Shown here one piece after another: positions 16,743 through 25,283 of a stretch of 41,526 nucleotides of DNA. Both the position numbers and the translations under genes were made by a program. Position 1 is the stretch's first letter. The number at the start of each line of letters is the position of its first letter. The notes beneath the pieces are model-generated. The model did not search any database. It saw only the letters and a program-made list of their open reading frames with translations, and was not told the origin of the DNA. This stretch comes from an uncultured Erysipelotrichaceae bacterium (lineage in GTDB: Bacteria; Bacillota_I; Bacilli_A; RF39; UBA660), in assembly GCA_902764145.1 (NCBI GenBank), contig CACWUS010000018.1:1-41526 (forward strand), in the 5' to 3' direction.

Positions 16743-18423
16743 ATGAAAAAAAGAGTAGGATTTACATTAGTAGAATTACTAGCAGTAATAGCAATACTTG
16801 CAATATTAGTAATAATAGCACTTCCAAATGTAATGGGTATGTTTAATAATGCTAAAAAAAGTACGTTTTTAACAGAAATTAAGAAAATATATAGAGGAGC
16901 AGAACAAGAATATGTAAAAGACGCATTTACAACATCAGGAAATAAAATATATGCAAAAGCAAAGAACAAGTGTTCAAAAGAACTTGATATGAGTATTAGA
17001 GATGATCTTGAATATTTTATAGAAATAAATAGTAGTGGAAAAGTAATAAGATTCTATGCTCATGATAATTGAAATGACAATAAATGATATAACTGATGCA
17101 GAAGATGTATCACAGACTTCAGAAAAAATAACAATATCATGTGATAATGTAGACTTTGTAGAACAAAATGTACTTGCTAGATTTATAACTGGAAGTGAAT
17201 TAAATATAAGAATGAAAACACTAGCTGGTGATAGTAATCCTACAAATGAAACTATTAATGAAAATATAACAGCAATAATAAAATCAGATACACAGCCAAG
17301 TGAAGAAAATAAACAAAGTATAAATATAGTATCAACTAGTGATTCAACAAAACCAATATATATGTGGTATCAAGATGGAACAATATATTATTATAGTGAG
17401 GAAGAACATCCATCACTTAATAAAGATTCATCAAATATATTCAGATATTTAACTAAATTATCAGATATAAGTGGACTATCTAATTTTGATACAAGTCATG
17501 TAAGAAATTTTGAGCGTTTATTCTATGGATGTTCATCAATAACAACAATTGAACCTTTAAAGAATTGGAATATATCTAAATTAAATAATATGAGAGCTAT
17601 GTTTGCTGGAAAAGATGACTATACAATACATATAACAGACCTAACTCCTCTTAAAAATTGGAACACAAGCAAAGTAACAAGTATGAGAGCTGTATTTCAG
17701 GGAAATGTTAATCTAGAAAGTTTAGAGGGACTCGAAAATTGGAACACATCAAATGTAACTACTATGTATGGTATGTTTATGGGAAATTATAAATATAATA
17801 TGCATATAAAAAGTTTAAAGCCATTATCTAAATGGAATACAAGTAAAGTAACAGATATGCAAGGTATGTTTCAAGAAAATGTTGATCTAGAAAGTTTAGA
17901 GGGACTTGAAAATTGGGATACATCTAATGTTACAAATATGCAAGGTATGTTTTTAGGATTTGATCAAAATATAATGCATATAAAAAGTTTAAAGCCATTA
18001 TCTAAATGGAATACTTCAAAAGTTATAAATATGTCTGGAATGTTTCAAACAAATGTGGATTTAGAAAATTTAGAGGGACTCGAAAATTGGAACACATCAA
18101 ATGTAGAAGATTTTGATAATTTATTTTATAATTGTAGAAATCTTGTTACTGCTGATTTAAGTAACTTTGATATGAAAAATGTTAAATATTTTCCGGGCAG
18201 AGTTAATCTAAGTGGAAATTTAGCTGAAAATGGGGCTCATATATTTGGTGGCGATATGCAAAATCTAAATAAAATAATAACCCCTGCCTATTATTCAACT
18301 GATACTAATTTATATATTGGGTTACCTATAAAAATGTATGATAGTGAAGGAAATGCATATACAAGACTTGATAATACATCACCAAAGCAAACAGAATTAT
18401 ATAGTGTAAATCCAAAAGGATAA
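16743..18423 (+). pseudogene. Prepilin-DUF285 fusion, copy 2, frameshifted
   Basis: The N-terminal 109 residues (16743-17072) are nearly identical to copy 1, including leader cleavage site, pilin helix and head, and then end at a TGA after FYAHDN. Compared with copy 1 the sequence here is 14 nt shorter: NYEHEGYMT has become N-stop. The rest continues in the +1 frame from about 17074 to 18423 with no other stop and carries eight DUF285 units plus the C-terminal region. As read, the product is a repeat-less minor pilin, and the DUF285 part lacks export signals. The long open downstream frame means the lesion is recent, is bypassed by frameshifting, or is an assembly error. The divergence of the repeat region from copy 1 is much larger than that of the pilin part. 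Confidence 0.8.
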
Positions 18424-18436
18424 AAATTTGTATATT

Positions 18437-18470
18437 AAAAGAACTAATTCAAATGAATTAGCTCTTTTTA
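18437..18470. terminator. Bidirectional terminator between convergent genes
   Basis: CTAATTCA / TGAATTAG with flanking A-T and G-C pairs (one mismatch), A-rich on the left and T-rich on the right. It serves copy 2 on plus and the L,D-transpeptidase on minus. Confidence 0.75.
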
Positions 18471-20429
18471 TTTCTTTTGTACAAGTACCATTGAACCAAT
18501 AGGATAATTTTCAAATATATATTTACTTGCTTCTACTGGTACTCTTACACAACCATGAGAACCAAATTGATGGTAAGATTCATTTCCATAGTTTTGTTCA
18601 TCATCTCCGATTAAGTCATGTACTCCTTCACCATATTCGTTATATGCAATCCAATAGTTAGCGTATGATCCTCTATATGTTGTAAATTCCCAGTCTTTTG
18701 CTTTCCAATCTATATCGAAAGCTCCTTCGTGAGAAGGGGATGAGTCTTTACCACTTCTTGTTCCCCAATCTTTACTTGTATAACGACCACCATCATTATC
18801 ATCAAGGCAACTAATTTGTTGTTTATCTAAATCAATATATATAAAATCTCCAGTTAAATAATTAAGTTCACTAGTTTTAATATATCCATATTCTAGAGTT
18901 TCAGCTTTTTGTATATATGAATATTCTCCAAGATTATAGTATATCCATAATAATTCATAATCATCTATGTTGTAGTTTTCACCATTTTGATTTAGATTTG
19001 CATTCATTTGTTGATCTCTTGTTACATAACAATAACTATTTACTTCCTTAATATTATAATTTTCATCAATATCACTTAATTTAACAAAATAGTTTTCTCT
19101 ACAATAATAGTCACCTATATATGCATAATCTCCTTCTATGAAGAATAGGTAAGTAACTGAACCTTTAGCATTTGTAGAGCTTGCAACTAATTGTCCTTCC
19201 CCGTTTCTAAAATATAATTTTGCATTATCTTTTAAGTATACATATTTACTTACTTGATTTTTTGATTCAATTAATTTAGAACTTTCAAAATATCCTTTAC
19301 TACCATCTTTTAATTCTACAAAAGTATATATTCCATTTGAAGATAATGTTGTACATTCTGTTGATGGCTCTACATAGTATTGATAAGCACCAGTTGCATC
19401 ATAAAATGCTACCCAATCATTTGTAATATGATTTCTATTTTTTATTATTGGAGTGAATTCATTTTGATTTAGAGTTAAACATCCAGTTAGTGCTGTTTTA
19501 TTAATATATCCTGTAGTACCATCTGGAAGTTCTACTAGTGCATAATTTGTATTTTCTTTAATGATTCTTACTAGTATTCCATAATCATATGAAATACTTT
19601 CTAATTTTCCATCATTATAATAAATTGGTTGTTCTTTTAATAGTGTATAGTATTGCTTACTTGTGTTTTCAATCATTTCTTCGTCATCTAAATAAACTCT
19701 ATATATTGTTGTATTTGAATGATATTGTCCATCTTTAAACCAAATATTTCCATAGTCTAAACTAGCAGGTGATTTTTCTAATTTTTTTGGTTTAAATATA
19801 CTTTTAGTATATTCATCTGTTAATGTAATATCATTATGATTAATATAAAAATATTCATCATTTTCTGTTATTACAAATGAATAATTATCTGAAAATGCTA
19901 TTTCTAAACATCTAGTACCTTTACCAATAAAACCAATACATACACCGTCACGATTATAAACATAAGCATCTTTATTTACAGTGTAATCATCATTGTGTCC
20001 ATGGTGAGATAAACTACCACCATCCATATTTATTGTTTCAATAATATCACTAGAATTTACATATTTTTGTTCACCATTTGGTAGTTCAACTAAAGTAAAT
20101 TTTCCATTAGTACCAATACCTTTTACTGTAATAGTTTGTTTATTTAATACATCTGGACTTAAGTAAAAACTTTGCACTGCAAAATCATATAATTGGGTAC
20201 CAGAAAATAGGGTATATATTTTTTCACTTTTAAATTTTTTAAAGTCTGTACTAACTATACATAAATCTGCACTATTATCTATTACTTCTTCGTACATAAT
20301 ATCATTTAATACTGTAGTATTATGTATATCTTCATTTTTATTAACAAGATTACATCCTGATAAATAAATACTTGAAGCTAGTATACTAGCAGCTATTAAA
20401 GATTTAGTAGCTTTTCCTTTTATTTTCAT
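18468..20429 (-). CDS. Lipoprotein L,D-transpeptidase with SH3-like repeats (YkuD family)
   Basis: This 653-aa lipoprotein has a lipobox YLSGC with Cys26 after a short signal peptide. The middle (about 45-500) contains repeated SH3-like beta units with phrases such as YTFVELKDGSKGYFESSKLI and NYALVELPDGTTGYINKTAL, probably cell-wall binding. The C-terminal YkuD domain (about 520-653) has YHQFGSHGCVRVP with the catalytic His and Cys. The reaction is 3-3 cross-linking of peptidoglycan or attachment of proteins to it, outside the membrane. AAGGAGGG precedes the ATG. It is 12 nt downstream of the second L,D-transpeptidase and is transcribed with it. It is longer than typical family members because of the extra SH3-like units. 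Confidence 0.9.
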   Translation of the reverse strand: MKIKGKATKSLIAASILASSIYLSGCNLVNKNEDIHNTTVLNDIMYEEVIDNSADLCIVSTDFKKFKSEKIYTLFSGTQLYDFAVQSFYLSPDVLNKQTITVKGIGTNGKFTLVELPNGEQKYVNSSDIIETINMDGGSLSHHGHNDDYTVNKDAYVYNRDGVCIGFIGKGTRCLEIAFSDNYSFVITENDEYFYINHNDITLTDEYTKSIFKPKKLEKSPASLDYGNIWFKDGQYHSNTTIYRVYLDDEEMIENTSKQYYTLLKEQPIYYNDGKLESISYDYGILVRIIKENTNYALVELPDGTTGYINKTALTGCLTLNQNEFTPIIKNRNHITNDWVAFYDATGAYQYYVEPSTECTTLSSNGIYTFVELKDGSKGYFESSKLIESKNQVSKYVYLKDNAKLYFRNGEGQLVASSTNAKGSVTYLFFIEGDYAYIGDYYCRENYFVKLSDIDENYNIKEVNSYCYVTRDQQMNANLNQNGENYNIDDYELLWIYYNLGEYSYIQKAETLEYGYIKTSELNYLTGDFIYIDLDKQQISCLDDNDGGRYTSKDWGTRSGKDSSPSHEGAFDIDWKAKDWEFTTYRGSYANYWIAYNEYGEGVHDLIGDDEQNYGNESYHQFGSHGCVRVPVEASKYIFENYPIGSMVLVQKK

Positions 20430-20441
20430 TTAAAACCCTCC

Positions 20442-21356
20442 TTATTTATGTATTAAAACTTTTGTTCCAACCTCAACGTTATCATATACTGTTTGAATAG
20501 CATCATATGGTGAATTTATACATCCATGTGATCCGCTTGTATGATATATATTTGTTCCAAAGTCATAATAACTTCTCCATGAAGCATCATGGTATCCAAA
20601 TAAATCTCCAACAAATGCTACCCAATAATCTACTTTAGCACCATCTTTTAATTCTTTATTTTTTTGTTTAACTGTTACTTGATAATATCCTTCTGGAGTT
20701 GGTGTTTCATCAGTACCTGTAGTTACTTTAAATTCAAGTAATAATTCACCATCTACATAAAGGTATGATGTTTGATCACTTATATCTGTTTCTAAATATG
20801 TATCTGGTAATTTAACTAAACATACATTTGGAATATATGAATAATTACCAAATTCATCCTTACAATAAGAGAAATAATCATATTCTTCTATAATTAAAAC
20901 TTTTTGATTTACTTCTATAGTATTTCCAGTTTTTGGATATAATCTACTAGCAGGACCAGTATATGTTTCTGTATCCATATTTAAAAATGCAAATTGATTA
21001 CATTGAACACTAGTCATTTGAGATAAATATTTATGTTCTACATAACCATAAATACCTTCAACATTCATAACGTAATCATAATTTCCATTAGAACTTAAAA
21101 CATGACAATAGTCATTTTGCCATACCCATCCAACTACTTCATTTATTTCTTTATTAAGCATAGGAACAGTTTCTAGTATTTTAGCATCATAGTTACAATT
21201 ATAATGCTCATTTTCATTACTTGGTAATGTATCATACCATGATACAACTTGTGGAGTAGTATCCTCATTTTTATTATTGTTTTTACCACAACCAGTAAGT
21301 AAACCTAACATAGCAACTGTAGTTAAAATCATCACTTTAATATTATTCTTTTTCAT
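20442..21356 (-). CDS. Lipoprotein L,D-transpeptidase (YkuD family)
   Basis: This 304-aa lipoprotein has the signal MKKNNIKVMILTTVAMLG and lipobox LTGC with Cys23, then a short Asn/Lys linker. One or two SH3-like units follow (DYVMNVEGIYGYVEHKYL and YSYIPNVCLVKLP). The YkuD domain spans about 185-304, with SYLYVDGELL at its start, EGYYQV, and the active-site block YHTSGSHGCINSP. It acts on the outer leaflet side in peptidoglycan cross-linking. It is the first gene of a two-gene operon driven by the strong promoter at 21431-21459, which carries a perfect palindrome. The start is supported by AGGGGG just upstream. Confidence 0.92.
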   Translation of the reverse strand: MKKNNIKVMILTTVAMLGLLTGCGKNNNKNEDTTPQVVSWYDTLPSNENEHYNCNYDAKILETVPMLNKEINEVVGWVWQNDYCHVLSSNGNYDYVMNVEGIYGYVEHKYLSQMTSVQCNQFAFLNMDTETYTGPASRLYPKTGNTIEVNQKVLIIEEYDYFSYCKDEFGNYSYIPNVCLVKLPDTYLETDISDQTSYLYVDGELLLEFKVTTGTDETPTPEGYYQVTVKQKNKELKDGAKVDYWVAFVGDLFGYHDASWRSYYDFGTNIYHTSGSHGCINSPYDAIQTVYDNVEVGTKVLIHK

Positions 21357-21430
21357 AATTTAACCCCCTAAAATTATTGCGATTTAAATATTAATGTGTA
21401 TTGTTTTGACCCCTTTTTTAAATCGTGTAA

Positions 21431-21459
21431 ATTATACCACAAAATCATGATTTTGTCAA
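21431..21459 (-). promoter_or_regulatory. Consensus SigA promoter of the L,D-transpeptidase operon
   Basis: On the minus strand: TTGACA (21459-21454), a 17-nt spacer, then TATAAT (21436-21431) with an upstream TGG. It predicts a leader of about 68 nt. It is the closest match to consensus in the window. Confidence 0.88.
21439..21456. promoter_or_regulatory. 18-bp perfect palindrome in the promoter spacer (candidate operator)
   Basis: ACAAAATCATGATTTTGT is its own reverse complement and spans the -35 edge and most of the spacer. A dimeric repressor bound here would block polymerase. The regulator is unknown. Confidence 0.5.
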
Positions 21460-21476
21460 TTTTTTCTAGTCCTTCA

Positions 21477-21505
21477 TTTACTTGAATGTAGTTTTTTGAT
21501 ATAAT
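21477..21505 (+). promoter_or_regulatory. Promoter of the ArsB/NhaD-type transporter
   Basis: TTTACT, a 17-nt spacer, then TATAAT preceded by TGA. AGGTGAT at 21524-21530 and ATG at 21534. It is divergent from the L,D-transpeptidase promoter. Confidence 0.75.
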
Positions 21506-21533
21506 TATTCAATGATTATTTATAGGTGATATT

Positions 21534-22796
21534 ATGACTTTAGCAATAATTTTATTTGTTTTAACATATATATTTATATTTGTTTTTTCTAATCATAAAC
21601 ATATTGTTGCTTTAATTAGTGCAATACTTTTTATAATATTTGGTATTCTTCCTTTAAATAAAGTAATGTCAAGTATAGATTTCAATGTTATTTTAATGAT
21701 ACTTGGTATTATGGGAACAGTTAACTTATTTATTGATTCTAAAATGCCAAATAAAATATCTGATGCTGTTATTAAAGCTAGTCCTAATATTAAATGGATG
21801 ACAATATTTTTAGCTTTATTTTCAGCTATAGTATCTGCTTTTGTAGATAATGTTGCAACTGTATTAATGATAGCTCCAGTTGCATTATCTATTGCTAAAA
21901 AATTACATACTTCACCGGTACCAATTTTAATTTCAATATCAATTTTTTCTAATTTAGAAGGAGCTGCTACATTAGTTGGTGATACAACATCTATATTACT
22001 AGCAGGTGAAGCTCATATGAACTTTTTAGATTTTTTCTTTTATGAAGGGCATATAGGACTATTTTTTATTATTCAAATTGGTACTATACTTAGTTTACTT
22101 GTATTATTTCTAAAAATTAAGAATTCTAAAAGTATTAGTTCATCAGATAGTACAATAGTAAATGATTATTTTCCAACTTGTTTACTTGTTGGAACTATAC
22201 TTGCATTAATAATAGCATCATTTATTGAAGAAAAGGGACCTCTTACTAATGGAATTATATGTGTAAGTTTTTATATTATTGGTCTAATTAGAGATTTAAT
22301 TAAAGATAAAGATATTAAAATTTTAAAAAATAATTTAATGATAATTGATTATCAAACTTTATTATTACTTGCTAGTTTATTTGTTATTATTGGAGGTATT
22401 AATGAAGCTGGTGTTATTAATAAAATAAGTGAATTTTTTACAAGTGTATCATCAAATGTATTTGTTTTATATACATTGCTTGTATTTGTTTCAGTAATAA
22501 TTTCTGCATTTATAGATAATATTCCATATGTAGCTACTATGCTTAGTGTTGTATCATTAATGGCTACTAATTTGGGAATAAATCCTACAGTTTTATATTA
22601 TGGATTAATAATTGGAGCAACTCTTGGAGGAAATATTACCCCAGTTGGAGCAAGTGCTAATATAGCATCTATTGGTATATTAAATAAAAATGGATATAAT
22701 GTTTCATTAAAAGAATATATATCATTTAGTATTCCAATCACTATAATAGCTGTATTATCAGGTTATGTAATAGTTTTACTTGAATATTTAGTTTAA
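21534..22796 (+). CDS. ArsB/NhaD-type (ion transporter superfamily) permease
   Basis: This 420-aa polytopic protein has about ten or eleven hydrophobic helices. It carries two inverted-repeat signatures of the ion transporter superfamily: AFVDNVATVLMIAPVAL in the first half and AFIDNIPYVATMLSVV in the second, plus LEGAATLVGDTTSILLA and GATLGGNITPVGASANIA. These match ArsB, NhaD and SLC13-like permeases that move arsenite, Na+/H+ or organic anions. No arsR or arsA lies nearby, so arsenite specificity is not supported; sodium/proton or anion transport is equally possible. It has its own promoter. A hairpin terminator after it straddles the start site of the next gene. Confidence 0.85.
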   Translation: MTLAIILFVLTYIFIFVFSNHKHIVALISAILFIIFGILPLNKVMSSIDFNVILMILGIMGTVNLFIDSKMPNKISDAVIKASPNIKWMTIFLALFSAIVSAFVDNVATVLMIAPVALSIAKKLHTSPVPILISISIFSNLEGAATLVGDTTSILLAGEAHMNFLDFFFYEGHIGLFFIIQIGTILSLLVLFLKIKNSKSISSSDSTIVNDYFPTCLLVGTILALIIASFIEEKGPLTNGIICVSFYIIGLIRDLIKDKDIKILKNNLMIIDYQTLLLLASLFVIIGGINEAGVINKISEFFTSVSSNVFVLYTLLVFVSVIISAFIDNIPYVATMLSVVSLMATNLGINPTVLYYGLIIGATLGGNITPVGASANIASIGILNKNGYNVSLKEYISFSIPITIIAVLSGYVIVLLEYLV

Positions 22797-22808
22797 ATAT
22801 GTTATAAT
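22780..22808 (+). promoter_or_regulatory. Promoter of kinase-like gene 1
   Basis: TTGAAT inside the end of the transporter gene, a 17-nt spacer, then TATAAT (22803-22808) preceded by TGT. Confidence 0.72.
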
Positions 22809-22810
22809 AT

Positions 22811-22832
22811 ACCCCGTTTTATAGGGGTTTTA
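22811..22832 (+). terminator. ACCCC/GGGGT hairpin: transporter terminator that contains the next gene's ribosome binding site
   Basis: ACCCC (22811-22815) pairs with GGGGT (22824-22828), then TTTATT. The AGGGG ribosome binding site of 22835 is in the 3' arm. The predicted start of the local transcript (about 22815) would omit the 5' arm. Confidence 0.55.
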
Positions 22833-22834
22833 TT

Positions 22835-23560
22835 ATGGAAAAAAAGAACTTAATATTTGATTGTGATGTTCCAAGTGATTTTAAAATAAAAAGAGTTGGA
22901 GATGGAACATGTGGTATATGCTATTTAACAATCGATAACATGGTATATAAAGAAATGTTTTCTACTGCATTAGATTTATATTATAATATTAAAAAACTAT
23001 CTAAATTTGATAGTGAGTTCATCTCGTTTCCAAAAACTCTTATATATAATGCTCAAGTATCTAATGAAAATTTTTTAGGATATTTAATGAATTATTTTAA
23101 TGGTATTAGACTTAATGATTTAGATGGTAAAATTGATATATTAAAGTTTATTAGACATTTAGCTTTATTAGAAAGAGAAGTTAGATATATTAGTGCTGAA
23201 GGAGTTACATTTTTCGATTTAAATTTAGATAATATTTTATATAGTGAAAGTGATGGTATTAAATTAGTAGATACTGATCTTTATGAAGTAGGATTATATA
23301 GAAAAGATGTAAATACTCAAGAAAATATGATTGAGCTTAGTAATGCTATTATGAAGTTTTTATTTAATAGTTATTTTCTTACATTTAGAAATGAAAGATT
23401 AAATCACCTATATTCAGATTGTGGAAGAATAGGTAAAGCTAATCTATCTGATTTTTTGTATGAATTTATAGAATGTATTAATAAAAATAGAAATACTGAT
23501 GTTAAAACATTAAAACAACTTAGAAATCATGGATTTAGTTATTATTTAAGGGAGTGTTAA
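22835..23560 (+). CDS. Divergent protein-kinase-like protein 1
   Basis: This 241-aa soluble protein has kinase-like motifs in the right order: Gly-rich loop VGDGTCG (22-27), a Lys in VYKE (Lys39), hinge-like YLMNYFNG (83-90), a catalytic-loop-like FDLNLDNILY (Asp128, Asn133) and a metal-binding VDTDLY (Asp146, Asp148). The usual HRD and DFG are replaced by FFD and DTD. It is smaller than canonical Hanks kinases because the C-terminal lobe is short. It is the first of three tandem paralogs and shares promoter and start coupling with the second, which begins 2 nt after this stop. The substrate is unknown. It could phosphorylate a small molecule or protein, or be a regulatory pseudokinase. Confidence 0.72.
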   Translation: MEKKNLIFDCDVPSDFKIKRVGDGTCGICYLTIDNMVYKEMFSTALDLYYNIKKLSKFDSEFISFPKTLIYNAQVSNENFLGYLMNYFNGIRLNDLDGKIDILKFIRHLALLEREVRYISAEGVTFFDLNLDNILYSESDGIKLVDTDLYEVGLYRKDVNTQENMIELSNAIMKFLFNSYFLTFRNERLNHLYSDCGRIGKANLSDFLYEFIECINKNRNTDVKTLKQLRNHGFSYYLREC

Positions 23561-23561
23561 T

Positions 23562-24245
23562 ATGGAAAAGAAAATAATACTACCTAATACTGATAATTTA
23601 AAAATTACAAGTCTTGGTTGTGGATGCAATGGAGAGTGTTTTGTAACTAGTGATGGAAGAGTATATAAAGAATTATTTTTTAAAGACGAAGAAGAAAGAC
23701 TTAGAAAATTAGTAGATTTTAATAGTGATGTTTTCATATTTCCTGAAACACTTATATATACTGAAAGTGGATTTATGGGTTATTTAATGAGATTTGTAGA
23801 TGGACAGGAGTTAATTAAACTAAATCAAGATGAATTAGTAAGAGAATTTATTTATGCATTACTTAGTGTTGAAAAAGAAGTAATAGAATTAACTAAAAAG
23901 AAAATTAAAATTAATGATTCATCTGACTATAATATTATTTATACTAAAGATAAAAGAATAGAAGTAATTGATACAGACTTTTATGATGTTTATAAAAGTG
24001 ATAATAATTTATATAGAAAGAATTTAATAAGTATTTCATTTGGAACATTAGCTCCATTTATTGGATATAGTAAACATAATAATTTTATAGATGATAGACT
24101 TAGAAAATTATATAAATATTTATGTGATGGGTTAATAAAACCATCAGAGTTTTTATACGAATTAACTATAGAATTTGAGAAGATGTGTTTAGAATGTTCA
24201 ACAGTTAATGAATTTAATAAATGTATGGAATTAGTAAGAAAATAA
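23562..24245 (+). CDS. Divergent protein-kinase-like protein 2
   Basis: This 227-aa paralog of the preceding gene has a weaker Gly loop (LGCGCNG, 19-24), a Lys in VYKE (Lys36), GYLMRFVDG as hinge, a degenerate catalytic loop INDSSDYNIIY (Asp119, Asn124), and VIDTDFY (Asp137, Asp139). The loop Gly order and the catalytic-loop wording differ most from active kinases, so this member may be regulatory. It starts 2 nt after the previous stop and is surely co-transcribed. No membrane segments are present. A pair of Cys in the Gly loop is unusual and could be redox- or metal-sensitive, which is speculation. Confidence 0.68.
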   Translation: MEKKIILPNTDNLKITSLGCGCNGECFVTSDGRVYKELFFKDEEERLRKLVDFNSDVFIFPETLIYTESGFMGYLMRFVDGQELIKLNQDELVREFIYALLSVEKEVIELTKKKIKINDSSDYNIIYTKDKRIEVIDTDFYDVYKSDNNLYRKNLISISFGTLAPFIGYSKHNNFIDDRLRKLYKYLCDGLIKPSEFLYELTIEFEKMCLECSTVNEFNKCMELVRK

Positions 24246-24286
24246 TATAATTAATTATATGTTTATTGTTTTATTATTACTATTAG

Positions 24287-24294
24287 TGTATAAT
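24287..24294 (+). promoter_or_regulatory. -10 box of kinase-like gene 3
   Basis: TGTATAAT, then GGTGGTGGAG as ribosome binding site and ATG at 24324. It indicates separate transcription from genes 1 and 2. Confidence 0.55.
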
Positions 24295-24323
24295 AATCAA
24301 GATTTTTTAGGTGGTGGAGTTTT

Positions 24324-25028
24324 ATGAACTTGATATATAATAAAGAAAATTTATATGGTATAAAGAGTATTGGTGAAGGCACTTTTGGTACATGCTATTT
24401 AACAAAAGATGGGAAAGTTATTAAAATATTTCATAGAAATCATGTAAGATTTGAAAATGATATTAAAAAACTTTCGACTTTGAATAATAGTAGTTATGTT
24501 TTTCCTCAAGAATTACTTTATTATCCAATTGTAGAAAGTGGTTATTTAATAGGATACATAATGGAATATGTTAAAGGAAATGAATTATATAACTTGTTTC
24601 CTTCAACTGACATGAATAAGCTATTAGCGGCTATATGTATTTTAGAAAAAGATACAGATAGATTGTCAGAAGAACACATACAAATAAAAGATATGAAAGG
24701 TGGTAATACATTATACACCTATGATAATAGAATTAAAGTGATAGATACTGATTTATATGGATTTATAGCTAATGCAAATTACAATAATATTCAAAATGGC
24801 AATATGCAAGAAATAGCATATTTAATATCTACTGCTGTTATTAAAAGAAATGAAAGAAAATTTAAAAGTACTAGATTATTAAATTTATATAATGATAGTT
24901 ATTATGGAAAAGTTAATCCTTCATGTTTTCTATTTGAAATAATGGAAGAAATTAGAAGGGTAAGTAAAGAAGAAGTAGAAACTTATCAAGATTTCTATCG
25001 TGGTATGAGATTAATAATGAGAAAATAA
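24324..25028 (+). CDS. Divergent protein-kinase-like protein 3
   Basis: This 234-aa third paralog has the most canonical Gly loop (IGEGTFGTCY, 17-22), Lys34 in VIKIF, hinge YIMEYVKGNEL, catalytic-loop-like IKDMKGGNTLY (Asp123, Asn128) and VIDTDLYGF (Asp141, Asp143). The retained Lys, Asn and Asp set is compatible with ATP binding and phosphotransfer. It has its own promoter and lies just upstream of the ileS T-box leader, with no evident functional link to it. All three share the DTD-F/L-Y motif in place of DFG, defining them as one local family. Biological role is unknown. Confidence 0.74.
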   Translation: MNLIYNKENLYGIKSIGEGTFGTCYLTKDGKVIKIFHRNHVRFENDIKKLSTLNNSSYVFPQELLYYPIVESGYLIGYIMEYVKGNELYNLFPSTDMNKLLAAICILEKDTDRLSEEHIQIKDMKGGNTLYTYDNRIKVIDTDLYGFIANANYNNIQNGNMQEIAYLISTAVIKRNERKFKSTRLLNLYNDSYYGKVNPSCFLFEIMEEIRRVSKEEVETYQDFYRGMRLIMRK

Positions 25029-25030
25029 AC

Positions 25031-25059
25031 TTTACAAACAAAAAATAAGATGTTATAAT
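25031..25059 (+). promoter_or_regulatory. Promoter of the ileS T-box leader
   Basis: TTTACA (25031-25036), a 17-nt spacer, then TATAAT (25054-25059) preceded by TGT. Transcription should start near 25066. Confidence 0.82.
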
Positions 25060-25065
25060 TATTGC

Positions 25066-25265
25066 ATTGTGAAAACAAATGAGGAAGACGTTATATAATG
25101 AGAATTTATAGAGAATTAGTGGTTGGTGGAAACTAAGAAATATCTGTTATATATGAATCACTTCTGATGTTGCTTATCCAATAGGTAAGCACGGGTAACC
25201 CCGTTATAGTAATTAAGTTAATTAAAGGATGGTACCGTCTTATGACTCCTTGTACTATCCTTTTT
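25066..25265 (+). promoter_or_regulatory. T-box riboswitch, isoleucine-specific
   Basis: The leader senses uncharged tRNA-Ile. Stem I has the distal-loop-like GGTTGGTGGAAAC and, on its 3' side, GA-ATC-ACTTC, giving specifier codon ATC (25157-25159) for Ile. The T-box AAGGATGGTACCGTC is at 25225-25239; its TGGT would pair with the ACCA end of the tRNA. The competing terminator is an 11-bp stem (25225-25235 with 25252-25262, one G-T pair) followed by T residues. Uncharged tRNA favours the antiterminator and ileS expression. Confidence 0.92.
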
Positions 25266-25283
25266 ATTTTGGAGGGAAGAATT

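Noticed and set aside
17060..17075. UGA read as Trp (mycoplasma code)
   Set aside because: All other genes use UGG for Trp and have no internal UGA. Reading through this UGA would not restore the repeat frame.
17060..17090. Programmed +1 frameshift in pilin-DUF285 copy 2
   Set aside because: The stop context (AAT TGA A) has no known shift-prone codon or upstream Shine-Dalgarno-like stimulator, and a 14-nt loss relative to copy 1 explains the break.
21534..22796. Calling the transporter an arsenite pump (arsB)
   Set aside because: No arsenic-resistance neighbours, and the motifs are shared by NhaD and SLC13-type permeases.
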